Source of the DNA: Salinarimonas rosea DSM 21201
Lineage (GTDB): Bacteria; Pseudomonadota; Alphaproteobacteria; Rhizobiales; Beijerinckiaceae
Reading direction: 5' to 3'
Length of the DNA: 64,000 nucleotides
Assembly: GCF_000429045.1 (NCBI RefSeq)
Contig: NZ_KE386841.1
Span: forward strand, 39,666-103,665
Part shown: positions 49,274-58,282 of the stretch, piece after piece
Position numbering within the stretch: position 1 is the first letter of the stretch
How the letters are laid out: each line of letters starts with the position of its first letter
The notes under the pieces: generated by a model
What the model was told of the DNA's origin: nothing
What the model saw: only the letters and a program-made list of their open reading frames with translations
Databases searched by the model: none
Program-made: the position numbers and the translations under genes

Positions 49274-51013
49274 TCAGGTCCGGCGGCGGTAGAGCCCCCG
49301 GTTCGTCGCCACCGCGTCGACCCGGTCGTCGAGGAGCGCGCGGGCGCATTGCGCCGGCGTGTCGATGATCGGCTCCTCGTGCACGTTGAAGCTCGTGTTG
49401 ATCAGCGCCGGCAGGCCCGTGCGTGCCTTCCAGGCGGCGAGGATGTCCCAGTAGGTCGGGTTGAGCGCGCGGCGGATCACCTGCGGGCGCGCCGTGCCGT
49501 CGACGTGCGTCACGCCGGCCAGCCGCTCGCGCCAGTCCGCGCGCACGCGGCAGGTGACGGTCATGAACTCGGCCGCGTAGCGCGAGCCCGCCGGCAGGTC
49601 GAAGATCGTGTCCGCGTCCTCCTCGGCGCAGAAGGGCGCGAAGGGCATGAACTCGGAGCGCTCCATGCGGGCGTTGAGGGTCTGGTTGACGCTCGGGTCG
49701 TCGGGCGCGGCGAGCACGGAGCGGGCGCCCAGGGCGCGGGGGCCGAACTCCATGCGCCCCGCGTAGAGCGCCACCGCCTCGCGCCGGGCGAGCGCCTCGA
49801 CGCTCGCGCCGACCGGATCGTCCGAGACCCTGGCGAGGCCCGGCTCGGCGCCGAGATGGGCGTCGACGACATCGTCGTAGTCGCGCCCGAGATACACGCT
49901 CTCCAGCCGCGCGCGGTTTTCCAGCCAGCGGGGCAGGCCGTCGCGCTCCAGGAGGTAGGACAGCGCGCCGCCCGGCGGCAGGCCCTGGTCGCTCATCGCG
50001 GGATAGACGAACAGCCTGTCGATCCCCGCTTCCTCCACGAGGCGCTGGTTGAGCTTGACGTTGGCGAAGAGCCCGCCGGCGACGCCGAGATTGCGGCTCG
50101 GGCGCCGCTCGAGCAGCCGGCGCACCGCGGCGAGCGTCATCTCCTCGGCGAGGTCCTGCACCGACGCGGAGACGTCCTCGCGCGAGACGCCCTCCGCCAT
50201 GGCGAAGATCGCCCGGCGCATGGCCTTGGTGGAGGGGAAGTCCGAGAGGATCTCGCCGGTCTCCTGGTCGAGCCGGAAGTGCGCCCGCAGCCGATCGCGC
50301 AGCACCGGCTGCCCCCAGGCGGCGAGGCCCGTCAGCTTGCCCTCGTGGCGCTGGATCTTGTAGCCGAGCGCCTCCGTCGCGTAGCCGTAGGCGAGCGCGA
50401 CCGAATCGACGCGGGGCTGCTCGAGCACCCACTCGTCCCCGCCGTAGAGCGTCTCCAGCGCCCCCTCGCGGAACGAGCGGATCGAGTAGCACACGCCGTC
50501 GCCGCCGCCGTCGGACGTGTAGAGGAGCGCGTCCTCCCAATCGGGATTGTGGAACAGGCACGGCAGGGCGTGCGCGAGGTGATGGTTGTAGACGTGGAGC
50601 CGCGTCTGCGGCCGCAGGCCCAGCTCCGCCATCAGCGCCGCGACGTCGAGGAGGCGTTCGGCCTCGAGCGCGCGCGCCGTGTGGAGCTCGCTCTTGAGCA
50701 CCGCCCCGCGCTCGCGCCCGGCCAGCCGGTCGAGCAGGATCTGCGAGCGGCGGCGCAGGCCGTGGAGATCGTGCCCGAAGCGCATCAGCCGCGCCGGCAT
50801 GTGGCCGCGCGCGAGGCAGAGCACGTCGACGTCCTGTGCGCCGACGCCCCCGATCGTCAGCGCCTCGGCGACGGCCTCGTGCGGCAGCCGCCGCCCGTCG
50901 GACTTCACGCGGGTGACGCGCTCGAGCGGAACGGCCGCGAGCATGCGGTAGTCGTCGTGCAGGCTCACGGCGGCGTCGTGCGAGGTCGACGAGATCGAGA
51001 GGATGAGGGACAT
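49274..51013 (-). CDS. NodU/CmcH/TobZ-family carbamoyltransferase
   Basis: 579 residues. An N-terminal Kae1/YrdC-like actin-fold domain with the metal histidines in NHHLAHALP (His144, His148), SDGGGDGV, and GVAGGLFANVKLNQRL. The C-terminal domain has the ATP/carbamoyl site GRMEFGPRALGARSVLA and LINTSFNVHEEPII. Such enzymes move carbamoyl from carbamoyl phosphate to sugars, Nod factors or antibiotics. No nod or antibiotic genes are near, so the acceptor is unknown; a sugar on a surface polymer or metabolite is likely. It is transcribed alone. Confidence 0.9.
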   Translation of the reverse strand: MSLILSISSTSHDAAVSLHDDYRMLAAVPLERVTRVKSDGRRLPHEAVAEALTIGGVGAQDVDVLCLARGHMPARLMRFGHDLHGLRRRSQILLDRLAGRERGAVLKSELHTARALEAERLLDVAALMAELGLRPQTRLHVYNHHLAHALPCLFHNPDWEDALLYTSDGGGDGVCYSIRSFREGALETLYGGDEWVLEQPRVDSVALAYGYATEALGYKIQRHEGKLTGLAAWGQPVLRDRLRAHFRLDQETGEILSDFPSTKAMRRAIFAMAEGVSREDVSASVQDLAEEMTLAAVRRLLERRPSRNLGVAGGLFANVKLNQRLVEEAGIDRLFVYPAMSDQGLPPGGALSYLLERDGLPRWLENRARLESVYLGRDYDDVVDAHLGAEPGLARVSDDPVGASVEALARREAVALYAGRMEFGPRALGARSVLAAPDDPSVNQTLNARMERSEFMPFAPFCAEEDADTIFDLPAGSRYAAEFMTVTCRVRADWRERLAGVTHVDGTARPQVIRRALNPTYWDILAAWKARTGLPALINTSFNVHEEPIIDTPAQCARALLDDRVDAVATNRGLYRRRT

Positions 51014-51210
51014 CGTGGAGAAGTCTTCGACGCGGCGGGGCGCGGGGGACGCCCCTCGGAACGGGGCTCCTCGCTAGCACAGCCGCGCCGCGGGGCAAAC
51101 GCGGGACGCGTCGCCGCGCCGCGAAAGGCCGCGCTTGCGCCCGCACGCGATCTCGTCGAGACAGGGCGCGAGGCACCGCCGGACGGCGGAACGCGAGAGG
51201 AGACACGCGC

Positions 51211-51621
51211 ATGCAGGCAGGACGGATCGACGACGCGCCCGGCCGCCGCATCTCCTGGACGCGCGGCATCCGTCGCGGGCTCGCCTGCCGCTGCCCCGCC
51301 TGCGGCGAAGGTCGTGCGTTCCGCGGCTTCCTGAAGGTCGCGGACGCCTGCGGCGCCTGCGGGCAGGAGCTGCACCACCACCGCGCCGACGACCTGCCGC
51401 CCTACGTCACGATCTTCATCGTCGGCCACATCGTCGGCTACGGGATCCTGCTCACGGAGACCAATCTCGACTGGCCGCTGTGGCTCACGCTCGCGGTCTG
51501 GCCGACCTTGACGCTGGCGATGACGCTCGCCTTGATGCAGCCGGTCAAGGGCGCGGTCGTCGGCCTGCAATACGCGCTCGGCATGCACGGATTCGGTGCC
51601 GGCGCGGAAAGGACGGGGTGA
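51211..51621 (+). CDS. DUF983 membrane protein
   Basis: 136 residues with two CxxC pairs (CRCPACGEG and CGACGQ) and two membrane helices (TIFIVGHIVGYGILL and LAVWPTLTLAMTLALMQPVKG), the DUF983 layout. Function unknown. The NUDIX gene starts 1 bp after its stop. In other alphaproteobacteria DUF983 and NUDIX genes often lie just after rnr; here rnr is 8.6 kb away. Confidence 0.92.
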   Translation: MQAGRIDDAPGRRISWTRGIRRGLACRCPACGEGRAFRGFLKVADACGACGQELHHHRADDLPPYVTIFIVGHIVGYGILLTETNLDWPLWLTLAVWPTLTLAMTLALMQPVKGAVVGLQYALGMHGFGAGAERTG

Positions 51622-51622
51622 G

Positions 51623-52393
51623 GTGCGAGATACGGGTGACGAGAGCGTGGGCGAGGCCGGGACGGCGCTCGCGGAGCGCCTGACGAAGGCCGAGCGCGAG
51701 CAGAAATGGGCGAACCAGCGCCCGCGCGACGCCGCCACCCTGATCGTGATCGACACGTCGGGCCGCGTGCCGAAGCTGCTGATGGGGCGCCGGCACGATG
51801 GCCACAAGTTCATGCCGGGCAAGTTCGTCTTCCCCGGCGGGCGCATCGACGCGAGCGACCGCCGTATGGTCGCCGCCGGCATGCTCGACGACCGCACCGA
51901 CGCCGCCCTCTCGGCGCGGGTGACGCGGCCCTCGTCCTCGCGCAACCGGGCGCTCGCGCTCGCCGCGATCCGCGAGACCTGGGAGGAGACCGGGCTCATG
52001 CTCGGTTCGAAGGACTACGGCCCGCCCGATCTCGAGATCGAGGGGCCGTGGGCGGACTTCGTGCGCGAGGGCGTCTTCCCCGAGCTCGACGTGCTCCAGT
52101 TCATCGCACGCGCGATCACCCCGCCGCGGCGCCCCAAGCGCTTCGACACGCGCTTCTTCGTCGTCGACCGCGCCGCGATCTGCCACGAGGTCGAGGGCGT
52201 GGTGGGCGAGAGCTCCGAGCTCGTGGAGCTGAAGTGGGTCTCGCTCGACGAGGCCCGGGCGCTCGACCTGCCGACCATCACCACCGTCGTCCTCGACGAG
52301 CTCGCCGCGCGGGTGGAGGCCGGGTTCTCGCCGATGCTGCCGGTGCCGTACTACCACATGGTCCGCGGCGTCTTCGTGCGCGAGGAGGTATGA
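51623..52393 (+). CDS. NUDIX hydrolase with interrupted Nudix box
   Basis: About 256 residues. The Nudix signature is split: GGRIDASDRR comes first, and the catalytic AAIRETWEETGLML follows after an insert of about 35 residues, as in NUDT19-like hydrolases. FMPGKFVFPGGR precedes it. Such enzymes cleave nucleoside diphosphate-linked compounds such as CoA or its esters; the substrate here is unknown. GTG start at 51623 chosen for its position 1 bp after the DUF983 stop with AGGA upstream; a GTG at 51596 is possible. Its stop overlaps the MFS start (ATGA). Confidence 0.87.
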   Translation: MRDTGDESVGEAGTALAERLTKAEREQKWANQRPRDAATLIVIDTSGRVPKLLMGRRHDGHKFMPGKFVFPGGRIDASDRRMVAAGMLDDRTDAALSARVTRPSSSRNRALALAAIRETWEETGLMLGSKDYGPPDLEIEGPWADFVREGVFPELDVLQFIARAITPPRRPKRFDTRFFVVDRAAICHEVEGVVGESSELVELKWVSLDEARALDLPTITTVVLDELAARVEAGFSPMLPVPYYHMVRGVFVREEV

Positions 52394-53568
52394 GCGACGC
52401 CGCCCGGCCCGCGGAGGACAGCCGCCTCGACCGGCAGCGCGTCGCCTCGATCGCGGCCGCGATCGGCTGCATCAGCGCGGTGGGCGTCGGGCTGTCGCTG
52501 TCGATCCCGCTGCTCTCGCTCGAGATGGAGCGGATGGGCGTCTCGGGCATCGGCATCGGAGCGAACACGGCCGTCGCCGGTCTCGCCGCCGTGCTGTTCG
52601 TGCCCTTCGCGCCGCGGCTCGCCGCGCGTTTCGGGGTCTCGACGCTCTTGTGGGGCGCGGTGCTCGTCGCGGCGGTGACGATGATCGCGTTCAAGCTCTT
52701 CTTCTCGTTCGCCGCCTGGTTCCCGCTGCGCTTCGTCTTCTCCGCGGCGATCGGCTGCCTGTTCGTGCTCTCGGAGTACTGGATCAACGCGGTCGCGCCG
52801 CCGGGGCGCCGCGGGCTGGTAATGGGCATCTACGCCACCGTGCTGGCGCTCGGCTTCGCGGCCGGGCCCGCCGTGCTCGCCCTCGTCGGGACGAGCGGCT
52901 GGGCGCCCTACCTCGCGGGCGCGCTCCTCGTGTGCGTCGCCGCGCTGCCGCTGCTTCTGGCGCGCGGGCTGTCGCCGGCGATCGGGCACGGGCCGGCGCG
53001 CTCCGTCGTCTCGATGATCCTCGTCGCCCCCATCGCCACCATCGCCGCGCTCGTCTTCGGGGCGGTGGAGACGGGCGGCTTCGCGATCCTTCCGGTCTAC
53101 GGCGTCGCGCTGGGCATGAGCGCGGAGGGCGCCGCCTTCCTGGTGAGCCTCGTCGCGCTCGGCAACGTCGCGCTCCAGATCCCGATCGGCATCGTCTCGG
53201 ACAGGGTCGACCGGCGCCTCCTGCTCCTGGCCGCGGCGGTGGTCGGCGTCGCCGGCTCGCTCGCGATGCCGATCGTCGCCGGTTCGCCGATCCTGTTCGG
53301 TGCCGTGCTCTTCGTCTGGGGCGGCGTCGTCGGCGCGCTCTACACGGTCGGCCTCGCGCATCTCGGTGCGCGCTTCAGCGGGCCGGACCTCGCCTCGGCC
53401 AACGCCGCCTTCGTCATCCTCTACAATGTCGGCATGATGGTCGGCCCACCGGTCATCGGCGGCGGGCTCGACCTCGTGCGCCCGCACGGCTTCGCCTACG
53501 CCACGGCGCTGCTGTTCGCGGCCTATCTCGCGGTGGTCCTCGCCCGCATGGGCACGTCCCGCCGCTGA
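52390..53568 (+). CDS. MFS transporter
   Basis: 392 residues with 12 hydrophobic segments and the MFS loop patterns FAPRLAARFGVSTLLWG (after TM2) and IGIVSDRVDRRLLLL (after TM8). The LFVLSEYWINAVAPPGRRGLVMGIYATVLALG region matches the YcaD/UMF1-like small-molecule exporter group. Coupled to the NUDIX gene by a four-base overlap. Substrate unknown. It is convergent with the aldolase-like gene, 12 bp away. Confidence 0.88.
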   Translation: MSDAARPAEDSRLDRQRVASIAAAIGCISAVGVGLSLSIPLLSLEMERMGVSGIGIGANTAVAGLAAVLFVPFAPRLAARFGVSTLLWGAVLVAAVTMIAFKLFFSFAAWFPLRFVFSAAIGCLFVLSEYWINAVAPPGRRGLVMGIYATVLALGFAAGPAVLALVGTSGWAPYLAGALLVCVAALPLLLARGLSPAIGHGPARSVVSMILVAPIATIAALVFGAVETGGFAILPVYGVALGMSAEGAAFLVSLVALGNVALQIPIGIVSDRVDRRLLLLAAAVVGVAGSLAMPIVAGSPILFGAVLFVWGGVVGALYTVGLAHLGARFSGPDLASANAAFVILYNVGMMVGPPVIGGGLDLVRPHGFAYATALLFAAYLAVVLARMGTSRR

Positions 53569-53580
53569 GCGGCGGGGCGG

Positions 53581-54660
53581 TCAGGCGAGGCGCCCGCGCG
53601 CCGCGACCGGGATCTCGCCGACGATCTCCTCGCCGCGCACCGCGACGTAGCGATCGTGCATGTTGACGGTGACGCAGACGTGGTTGGGCACGATGCGGAC
53701 CACCTCGCCGACCGCGGGCGTGTCCGGGGAGGCGGAGAGATCCAGGAACCCGTGCTCCTCGGCGAAGCGGGCGATGCGCGCCCGCGGGTACTCGCGGAGG
53801 AGCCCGAACCCGTCGAGCCCGCCTCCGGTGTCGCTGGTGAGCGTCTTCGAGCCCGAATCGAGGATGCCGCGCGCGGGCGCGGCGCGGCTCACCACGGTGG
53901 CGACGACGTGGAGCGCGCAGTCCTCGAGCGCGGCGGCGCCGCAGGCCATCATCATGCGATCGTTGAAGATCGACGTGCCGGACCGGTGCTCGGTCGCGCC
54001 CCGGATGCGCCCGAGATTGCGCAGGTTCGGGGTGCCGCCGGTCGAGACGATCCGCGCCGCGAGGCCGTGGGCGGCGAGCCCCGCCAGCGTCGCGTCGAGG
54101 AAGGCCTGCGTCTGCGAAACCGCGTCCTCGGGCGCGTAGAGGAGCAGGCCCTCGAAGGCGAGCCCGTCGCGCCCGGCGATATCGCGCGCGAGCGTCACCG
54201 CCTCCTCGGGCGTCGTGACGCCGGCCCGCGCGCGGCCGGTGTCGCACTCGACGACGACGCCGAGCGGCCGCCCCGCGATCCGCCCCGCCTCCGGCAGGCC
54301 GGCGACGACGGTCGGATTGTCGGCGGCGACCGTCACGCGCGTGTCGCGCAGGAGCGCGCCGAGCCGCCCGACCTTGTCGGCGCCGAGGATGTTGTAGCTG
54401 ATCAGGATGTCGTCGAGGCCCGCTTCCGCCATCACCTCGGCCTCGCCGAGCTTCTGGCAGGTGATGCCGCGCGCCCCCGCCTCGACCTGCATGCGCGCGA
54501 GGACCGGGCTCTTGTGGGTCTTGATATGCGGGCGGTTGGCGAGCCCGACGCGCTCGCAGGCCGCCTGCAGGCGGGCGATGTTCGCCGCGACCACGTCGAG
54601 ATCGATCACGAGGGCGGGTGATCCGAATTCCCGGGCGATGCGGGCGGCGAGCATGGACAT
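53581..54660 (-). CDS. D-threonine aldolase-like PLP enzyme (DSD1 family)
   Basis: 359 residues, alanine-racemase-type TIM barrel with the PLP lysine in NRPHIKTHKSPVLARMQ, the STGGTPN phosphate region, and the C-terminal metal motif IVPNHVCVTVNMHD. The family includes D-threonine aldolase, D-serine dehydratase and D-threo-3-hydroxyaspartate dehydratase, which cleave or dehydrate beta-hydroxy D-amino acids. The ATG at 54660 has AGGAG 7 nt upstream. It lies 94 bp after the BCCT transporter gene on the same strand and may be in its operon. Confidence 0.88.
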   Translation of the reverse strand: MSMLAARIAREFGSPALVIDLDVVAANIARLQAACERVGLANRPHIKTHKSPVLARMQVEAGARGITCQKLGEAEVMAEAGLDDILISYNILGADKVGRLGALLRDTRVTVAADNPTVVAGLPEAGRIAGRPLGVVVECDTGRARAGVTTPEEAVTLARDIAGRDGLAFEGLLLYAPEDAVSQTQAFLDATLAGLAAHGLAARIVSTGGTPNLRNLGRIRGATEHRSGTSIFNDRMMMACGAAALEDCALHVVATVVSRAAPARGILDSGSKTLTSDTGGGLDGFGLLREYPRARIARFAEEHGFLDLSASPDTPAVGEVVRIVPNHVCVTVNMHDRYVAVRGEEIVGEIPVAARGRLA

Positions 54661-54754
54661 GGGGCGCTCCTGCGGCGGACGCCTCGTCGTAGCACAGGGG
54701 AGGGCGCGCGCACGATGGGCGCGCGCCGCCATGCCCGATGGGCCGATCGCACCC

Positions 54755-56410
54755 TCAGCGCGGCTCGCTCATCAGCCCCTTGACGATCGCGAAGCAGCCC
54801 AGCAGCAGCACGATCGTGAACGGGAAGCCCGTCGAGACCGCCATCGCCTGGAGCGCCGCCAGCCCGCCGCCGAGCAGGAGCGCGACGGCGATCAGGCCCT
54901 CGAAGACGGCCCAGAACACGCGCTGCGGCACGGGCGCGTTGACCTTGCCGCCCGCCGTGATGGTGTCGATCACCAGCGAGCCCGAATCCGACGAGGTCAC
55001 GAAGAACACGATCACGAGCAGGATGCCGACGAAGGAGGTGATCTGCGTGAGCGGCAGGCCCTGGAGCATCTCGAACAGCTTGAGCTCGAGCGGCGCGTCC
55101 TGCACGGCGGTGATGCCCTGGCTGACGATCTGGTCGATCGCCGTGCCGCCGAAGGCCGTCATCCACAGGACGGACACGAGCGAGGGGATGATCAGCACGC
55201 AGGTGAGGAACTCGCGCACCGTGCGTCCGCGCGAGACCCGCGCGATGAACATGCCCACGAAGGGCGACCAGGAGATCCACCAGGCCCAGTAGAACGCCGT
55301 CCAGCCCTGGGAGAAGTTCGCGTCCTCGCGCCCGACCGGGTTCGACAGCGCCGGCAGGTACTCGACATAGGCCCACAGGTTCTGGAAGAAGCCGCCGAGG
55401 ATGAGCACGGTCGGCCCGACCAGGATGACGAACCCGAGCAGCAGCGCCGCGAGCACCATGTTGATCTCGGAGAGCCGCTTCACGCCGGCGTCGAGGCCCG
55501 CCACGACCGAGATCAGCGCGACGCCCGTGATGGCGAGGATGAGCACCACCTTCGAGCCGTCGTTGTTCGGCAAGCCGAAGAGGAAGGCGAGCCCCGCATT
55601 CGCCTGCTCGGCGCCGAAGCCCAGCGAGGTCGCGAGCCCGAACAGCGTCGCGAGCACCGCGAGCACGTCGATGACGTGGCCGGTCCAGCCCCAGACCCGC
55701 TCCCCGAAGATCGGGTAGAAGATCGAGCGGATCGTGAGCGGCAGGCCCTTGTTGTAGGAGAACAGCGCCAGCGCCAGCGCGACGATGGCGTAGATCGCCC
55801 AGGGGTGGAGCGCCCAGTGGAAGATCGTGGCGGCCATGCCGAGCCGCACCGCCTCCGCCTGGTCTCCCGCCGCGCCGCCGAGCGGCGCCCAGTCGGTGCG
55901 CACGCCGGCCTCGGCGCTCACCCCGCCGATCGCGGTTGAATAGTGCGAGATCGGCTCGGAGACGCCGTAGAACATCAGCCCGATGCCCATGCCGGCGGCG
56001 AACAGCATGGCGAACCAGCCGATATAGGAATAGTCCGGCGTCGCCTCCTTGCCGCCGAGGCGCACGCGCCCGAGCGGGCTCGCGATCAGCACGAGGCACA
56101 GGATCACGAAGATGTTCGCCGCGCCGAGGAAGAACCAGGCGAGCGTCGATGTCAGGAAGTCGCGCAGGCCCGCGAAGAGCGGCTCGACACTGTTCTGGAA
56201 GGCGAGGGTCAGCACCACGAAGGCGACGATGGTCAGCCCCGAGATCAGGAAGACCGGGTTGTGGATGTCGAGCCCGAACGGGCCGACCTGGAGCTCGACG
56301 TTGTCTTGGCCGATCGTGTAATCGGTGTCGATCAGTGTCGTGGCGCCCTCCGGCGCCGGGATGGCGTCGATCCCGGACGGATCGGGTGCCCGCGTCGCGT
56401 CGTCGTCCAT
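54755..56410 (-). CDS. BCCT-family transporter (betaine/choline/carnitine type)
   Basis: 551 residues with about 12 membrane helices. Family marks: GMGIGLMFYGVSEPISHY, and the Trp-rich WAWWISWSPFVGMFIARVSRG with RTVREF. An acidic N-terminal tail of about 50 residues (DPSGIDAIPAPEGATTLIDTD) precedes the first helix and may have an osmosensing role. GAGGGGGG precedes the ATG at 56410. Imports a quaternary ammonium or related compound with sodium or protons. A Usp gene lies 56 bp upstream and an aldolase-like gene 94 bp downstream. Confidence 0.93.
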   Translation of the reverse strand: MDDDATRAPDPSGIDAIPAPEGATTLIDTDYTIGQDNVELQVGPFGLDIHNPVFLISGLTIVAFVVLTLAFQNSVEPLFAGLRDFLTSTLAWFFLGAANIFVILCLVLIASPLGRVRLGGKEATPDYSYIGWFAMLFAAGMGIGLMFYGVSEPISHYSTAIGGVSAEAGVRTDWAPLGGAAGDQAEAVRLGMAATIFHWALHPWAIYAIVALALALFSYNKGLPLTIRSIFYPIFGERVWGWTGHVIDVLAVLATLFGLATSLGFGAEQANAGLAFLFGLPNNDGSKVVLILAITGVALISVVAGLDAGVKRLSEINMVLAALLLGFVILVGPTVLILGGFFQNLWAYVEYLPALSNPVGREDANFSQGWTAFYWAWWISWSPFVGMFIARVSRGRTVREFLTCVLIIPSLVSVLWMTAFGGTAIDQIVSQGITAVQDAPLELKLFEMLQGLPLTQITSFVGILLVIVFFVTSSDSGSLVIDTITAGGKVNAPVPQRVFWAVFEGLIAVALLLGGGLAALQAMAVSTGFPFTIVLLLGCFAIVKGLMSEPR

Positions 56411-56466
56411 GGGATGTCCCCCCTCGCTGTTCGTCGTCCTGCCGGTCGCCTTCCCGCCTCGCGCGC

Positions 56467-56880
56467 TCAGCGCACCAGGAAGACCGAGATCGCGGTGTGG
56501 CTCGCGAGCCGCCCGCCGTGCGACGGCACGAGCGCGTCGCCGATGGTCGGCGCGTGCGAGGCCATCACGACGAGGTCCGCGCCGGTGTCCGCGACGGCCT
56601 TCAGGATGGTCTCGTCGATCTGCGTCGCGGGGTCGTGGGCGGTGTAGGCGCGCGCCTCGACCGCGACGCCGGTGGCCTGCGCCGTCTCCTCGGCGAACGC
56701 GGCGAGCTTGCGCGCGTATTCCTGCGGATTGTGCGCGATCGCGCTCGGCGCGGCTTCCGTCACGCCCACGAGGACGACGGGAATCGCCCAATGGCGCGCG
56801 AGATCGATCGCCGTATCGACGGCCTTGGCGAGCCGATCGCGATGCGCGAGATCGATCGGCGTGAGGATCTTGCGATACAC
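56467..56880 (-). CDS. UspA protein upstream of BCCT transporter
   Basis: 137-residue single-domain universal stress protein: KILTPIDLAHRDRLAKAVDTA, ATQIDETILKAVADTGADLVVMASH, and SHGGRLASHTAISVFLVR at the end. The ATP-loop glycines are partly replaced, as in some transporter-linked Usp proteins. GTG start at 56880 with GGGGAGGGG 8 nt upstream; longer in-frame starts lack family sequence. Same strand as BCCT, 56 bp ahead, so probably co-transcribed. This is the second Usp gene in the window paired with a transporter. Confidence 0.86.
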   Translation of the reverse strand: MYRKILTPIDLAHRDRLAKAVDTAIDLARHWAIPVVLVGVTEAAPSAIAHNPQEYARKLAAFAEETAQATGVAVEARAYTAHDPATQIDETILKAVADTGADLVVMASHAPTIGDALVPSHGGRLASHTAISVFLVR

Positions 56881-57222
56881 TTCCGGCCCCTCCCCATGAG
56901 ATGCGATGCACTCCGGACGGCCTGCCGCCGCGCGCGACAGCAACAGCCGCCGCCCGAGCCGCCTCCGCCCGCGGGAAAGCTACGGCAGATGAGGAGGCAC
57001 TACAATGATGTTTGTGGGCTTTCATTCCGCGACCGAGGGGAATAGCCTCGCGCGCGGGCGCGCATGGCACGCCCAGTTGTACGAAATCGACCATCCCCGT
57101 CGCGAATCTTCGCGGTGCAGTCGCGCTTGCGCGGGCCCACGAACGGGAGAGCCCCGCTCCCGGAGGAGCGGGGCTCGAGGGTCCCCGAAGGGGACCGGTT
57201 CCCGAGACGCGGAAGCGCTCGA
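56881..57222. other. 342-bp gap between usp and flagellin genes
   Basis: This gap holds the usp leader, a possible gene start at 57005 (ATGATG preceded by a perfect GAGGAGG 7 nt upstream on the plus strand) and the hairpin listed at 57149-57176. The plus-strand frame begins MMFVGFHSATEGNSLARG but soon becomes arginine-rich and then runs antisense through flagellin. It may be the surviving 5' end of a lost gene rather than an intact one. No complete gene is supported. Confidence 0.5.
57149..57176 (-). terminator. Hairpin downstream of flagellin
   Basis: GAGCCCCGCTCC (57149-57160) and GGAGCGGGGCTC (57165-57176) form a perfect 12-bp stem with a CGGA tetraloop, 47 bp past the flagellin stop. No T-tract follows, but the stem strength and position support a 3'-end role. 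Confidence 0.7.
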
Positions 57223-58167
57223 TCAGCGGAACAGCGAGAGGATGTTCTGGCTGTTCGAGTTGGCGATCGAGAGCGCCTGGATGCCCAGCTGCTGCTGCAC
57301 CTGGAGCGCCTGCAGGCGCGTCGACTCCGCGTTCATGTCGGCGTCCACGAGCTGGCCCACGCCGCGATCGATCGAGTCCTTGAGGCCCTTCACGAAGTCC
57401 TGCTGGAGACCGATGCGGTTCTTGATGGCGCCGAGGTTCGTGGCCGCGTCCGTGATGTCGGACAGGGCCGCGTCGACCAGGCCGATCAGCTGCTGCATGT
57501 CCGCCGCGATGTTGGCGTCGGCTGCAGCGGCGTTCACGTCCAGGTCGACTACGCTGGTGCCGGTCACCGAGGTGCCCGCGAGGGCGAACGCACCCGAGCG
57601 GTCCTGGTCGAGGATGCCCGCGGCGGCGGCGTTGGTGTCGACGAGCAGCGTGCCGGTGATCGCCACCGTGGTCGTCTCGAGGCTCACCGCGCCCGTGGCC
57701 GTGCGGGTGAAGGACGAGACGATCTCGCGGTTGGCGGAAGCGGCGGCATCGGTCGAGTCGAACGAGAGCCAGTTCTCGCCGTTGAAGACCGCCGAGGAGG
57801 CGATCGTGTTCAGCTGGTTCTGGAGCTCGGTGATCTCGCTCTGGATCTTGCCGCGATCGACGCCCGGCTGAGCCGCGGCGGTGATCTTCGACTTGATCTC
57901 GGAGACGACCTCGACCGTGGAGTTCAGCGCGGTGTACATGACGTCCACGGTGGCGGCGCCGAGGCCGAGGGCGTCCTGCACGGCGCTGAGCGCCTTGTTG
58001 TCCGAGCGCATCGTGGTCGCGATGGACCAGTACGCCGCGTTGTCGGCGGCGCTGGAGACCCGCTGGCCGGTGGAGATCCGGTTCTGCGTGACCTCCATCT
58101 TCTTGTTGGTGGAGGTCAGCGTCTGCAGCGCCGTCATCGCGGCGGAGTTGGTCAGAAGGCTCGACAT
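57223..58167 (-). CDS. Flagellin
   Basis: Filament protein of 314 residues. The conserved N-terminal D0/D1 region (LLTNSAAMTALQTLTSTNKK, then NRISTGQRVSSAADNAAYWSIA) and C-terminal region (DMNAESTRLQALQVQQQLGIQA, then IANSNSQNILSLFR) are intact. The variable middle is short (about residues 135-215). The style is that of Rhizobiales flagellins. The ATG at 58167 follows AAGGGA. No other flagellar gene is in the window, so this is an isolated flagellin locus between an acyl-CoA ligase and transporter genes. Confidence 0.95.
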   Translation of the reverse strand: MSSLLTNSAAMTALQTLTSTNKKMEVTQNRISTGQRVSSAADNAAYWSIATTMRSDNKALSAVQDALGLGAATVDVMYTALNSTVEVVSEIKSKITAAAQPGVDRGKIQSEITELQNQLNTIASSAVFNGENWLSFDSTDAAASANREIVSSFTRTATGAVSLETTTVAITGTLLVDTNAAAAGILDQDRSGAFALAGTSVTGTSVVDLDVNAAAADANIAADMQQLIGLVDAALSDITDAATNLGAIKNRIGLQQDFVKGLKDSIDRGVGQLVDADMNAESTRLQALQVQQQLGIQALSIANSNSQNILSLFR

Positions 58168-58202
58168 GGTGATGTCCCTTTCGAGTGCGATTGAACGAGG
58201 GA

Positions 58203-58225
58203 CATCCCGGGCTTGCACCGGGATG
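58203..58225 (-). promoter_or_regulatory. Hairpin in the flagellin leader
   Basis: CATCCCGG (58203-58210) and CCGGGATG (58218-58225) pair around a 7-nt loop, 36 nt upstream of the flagellin start codon. In Caulobacter and relatives FlbT acts on the 5' leader of flagellin mRNA, so this could be a post-transcriptional control structure. That role is inference from position only. Confidence 0.4.
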
Positions 58226-58282
58226 ACGGAGCGGCGTCATGCCTCGGAGCCATCGGGTTCGGCTCCGTCCGTCATGGGAGGG

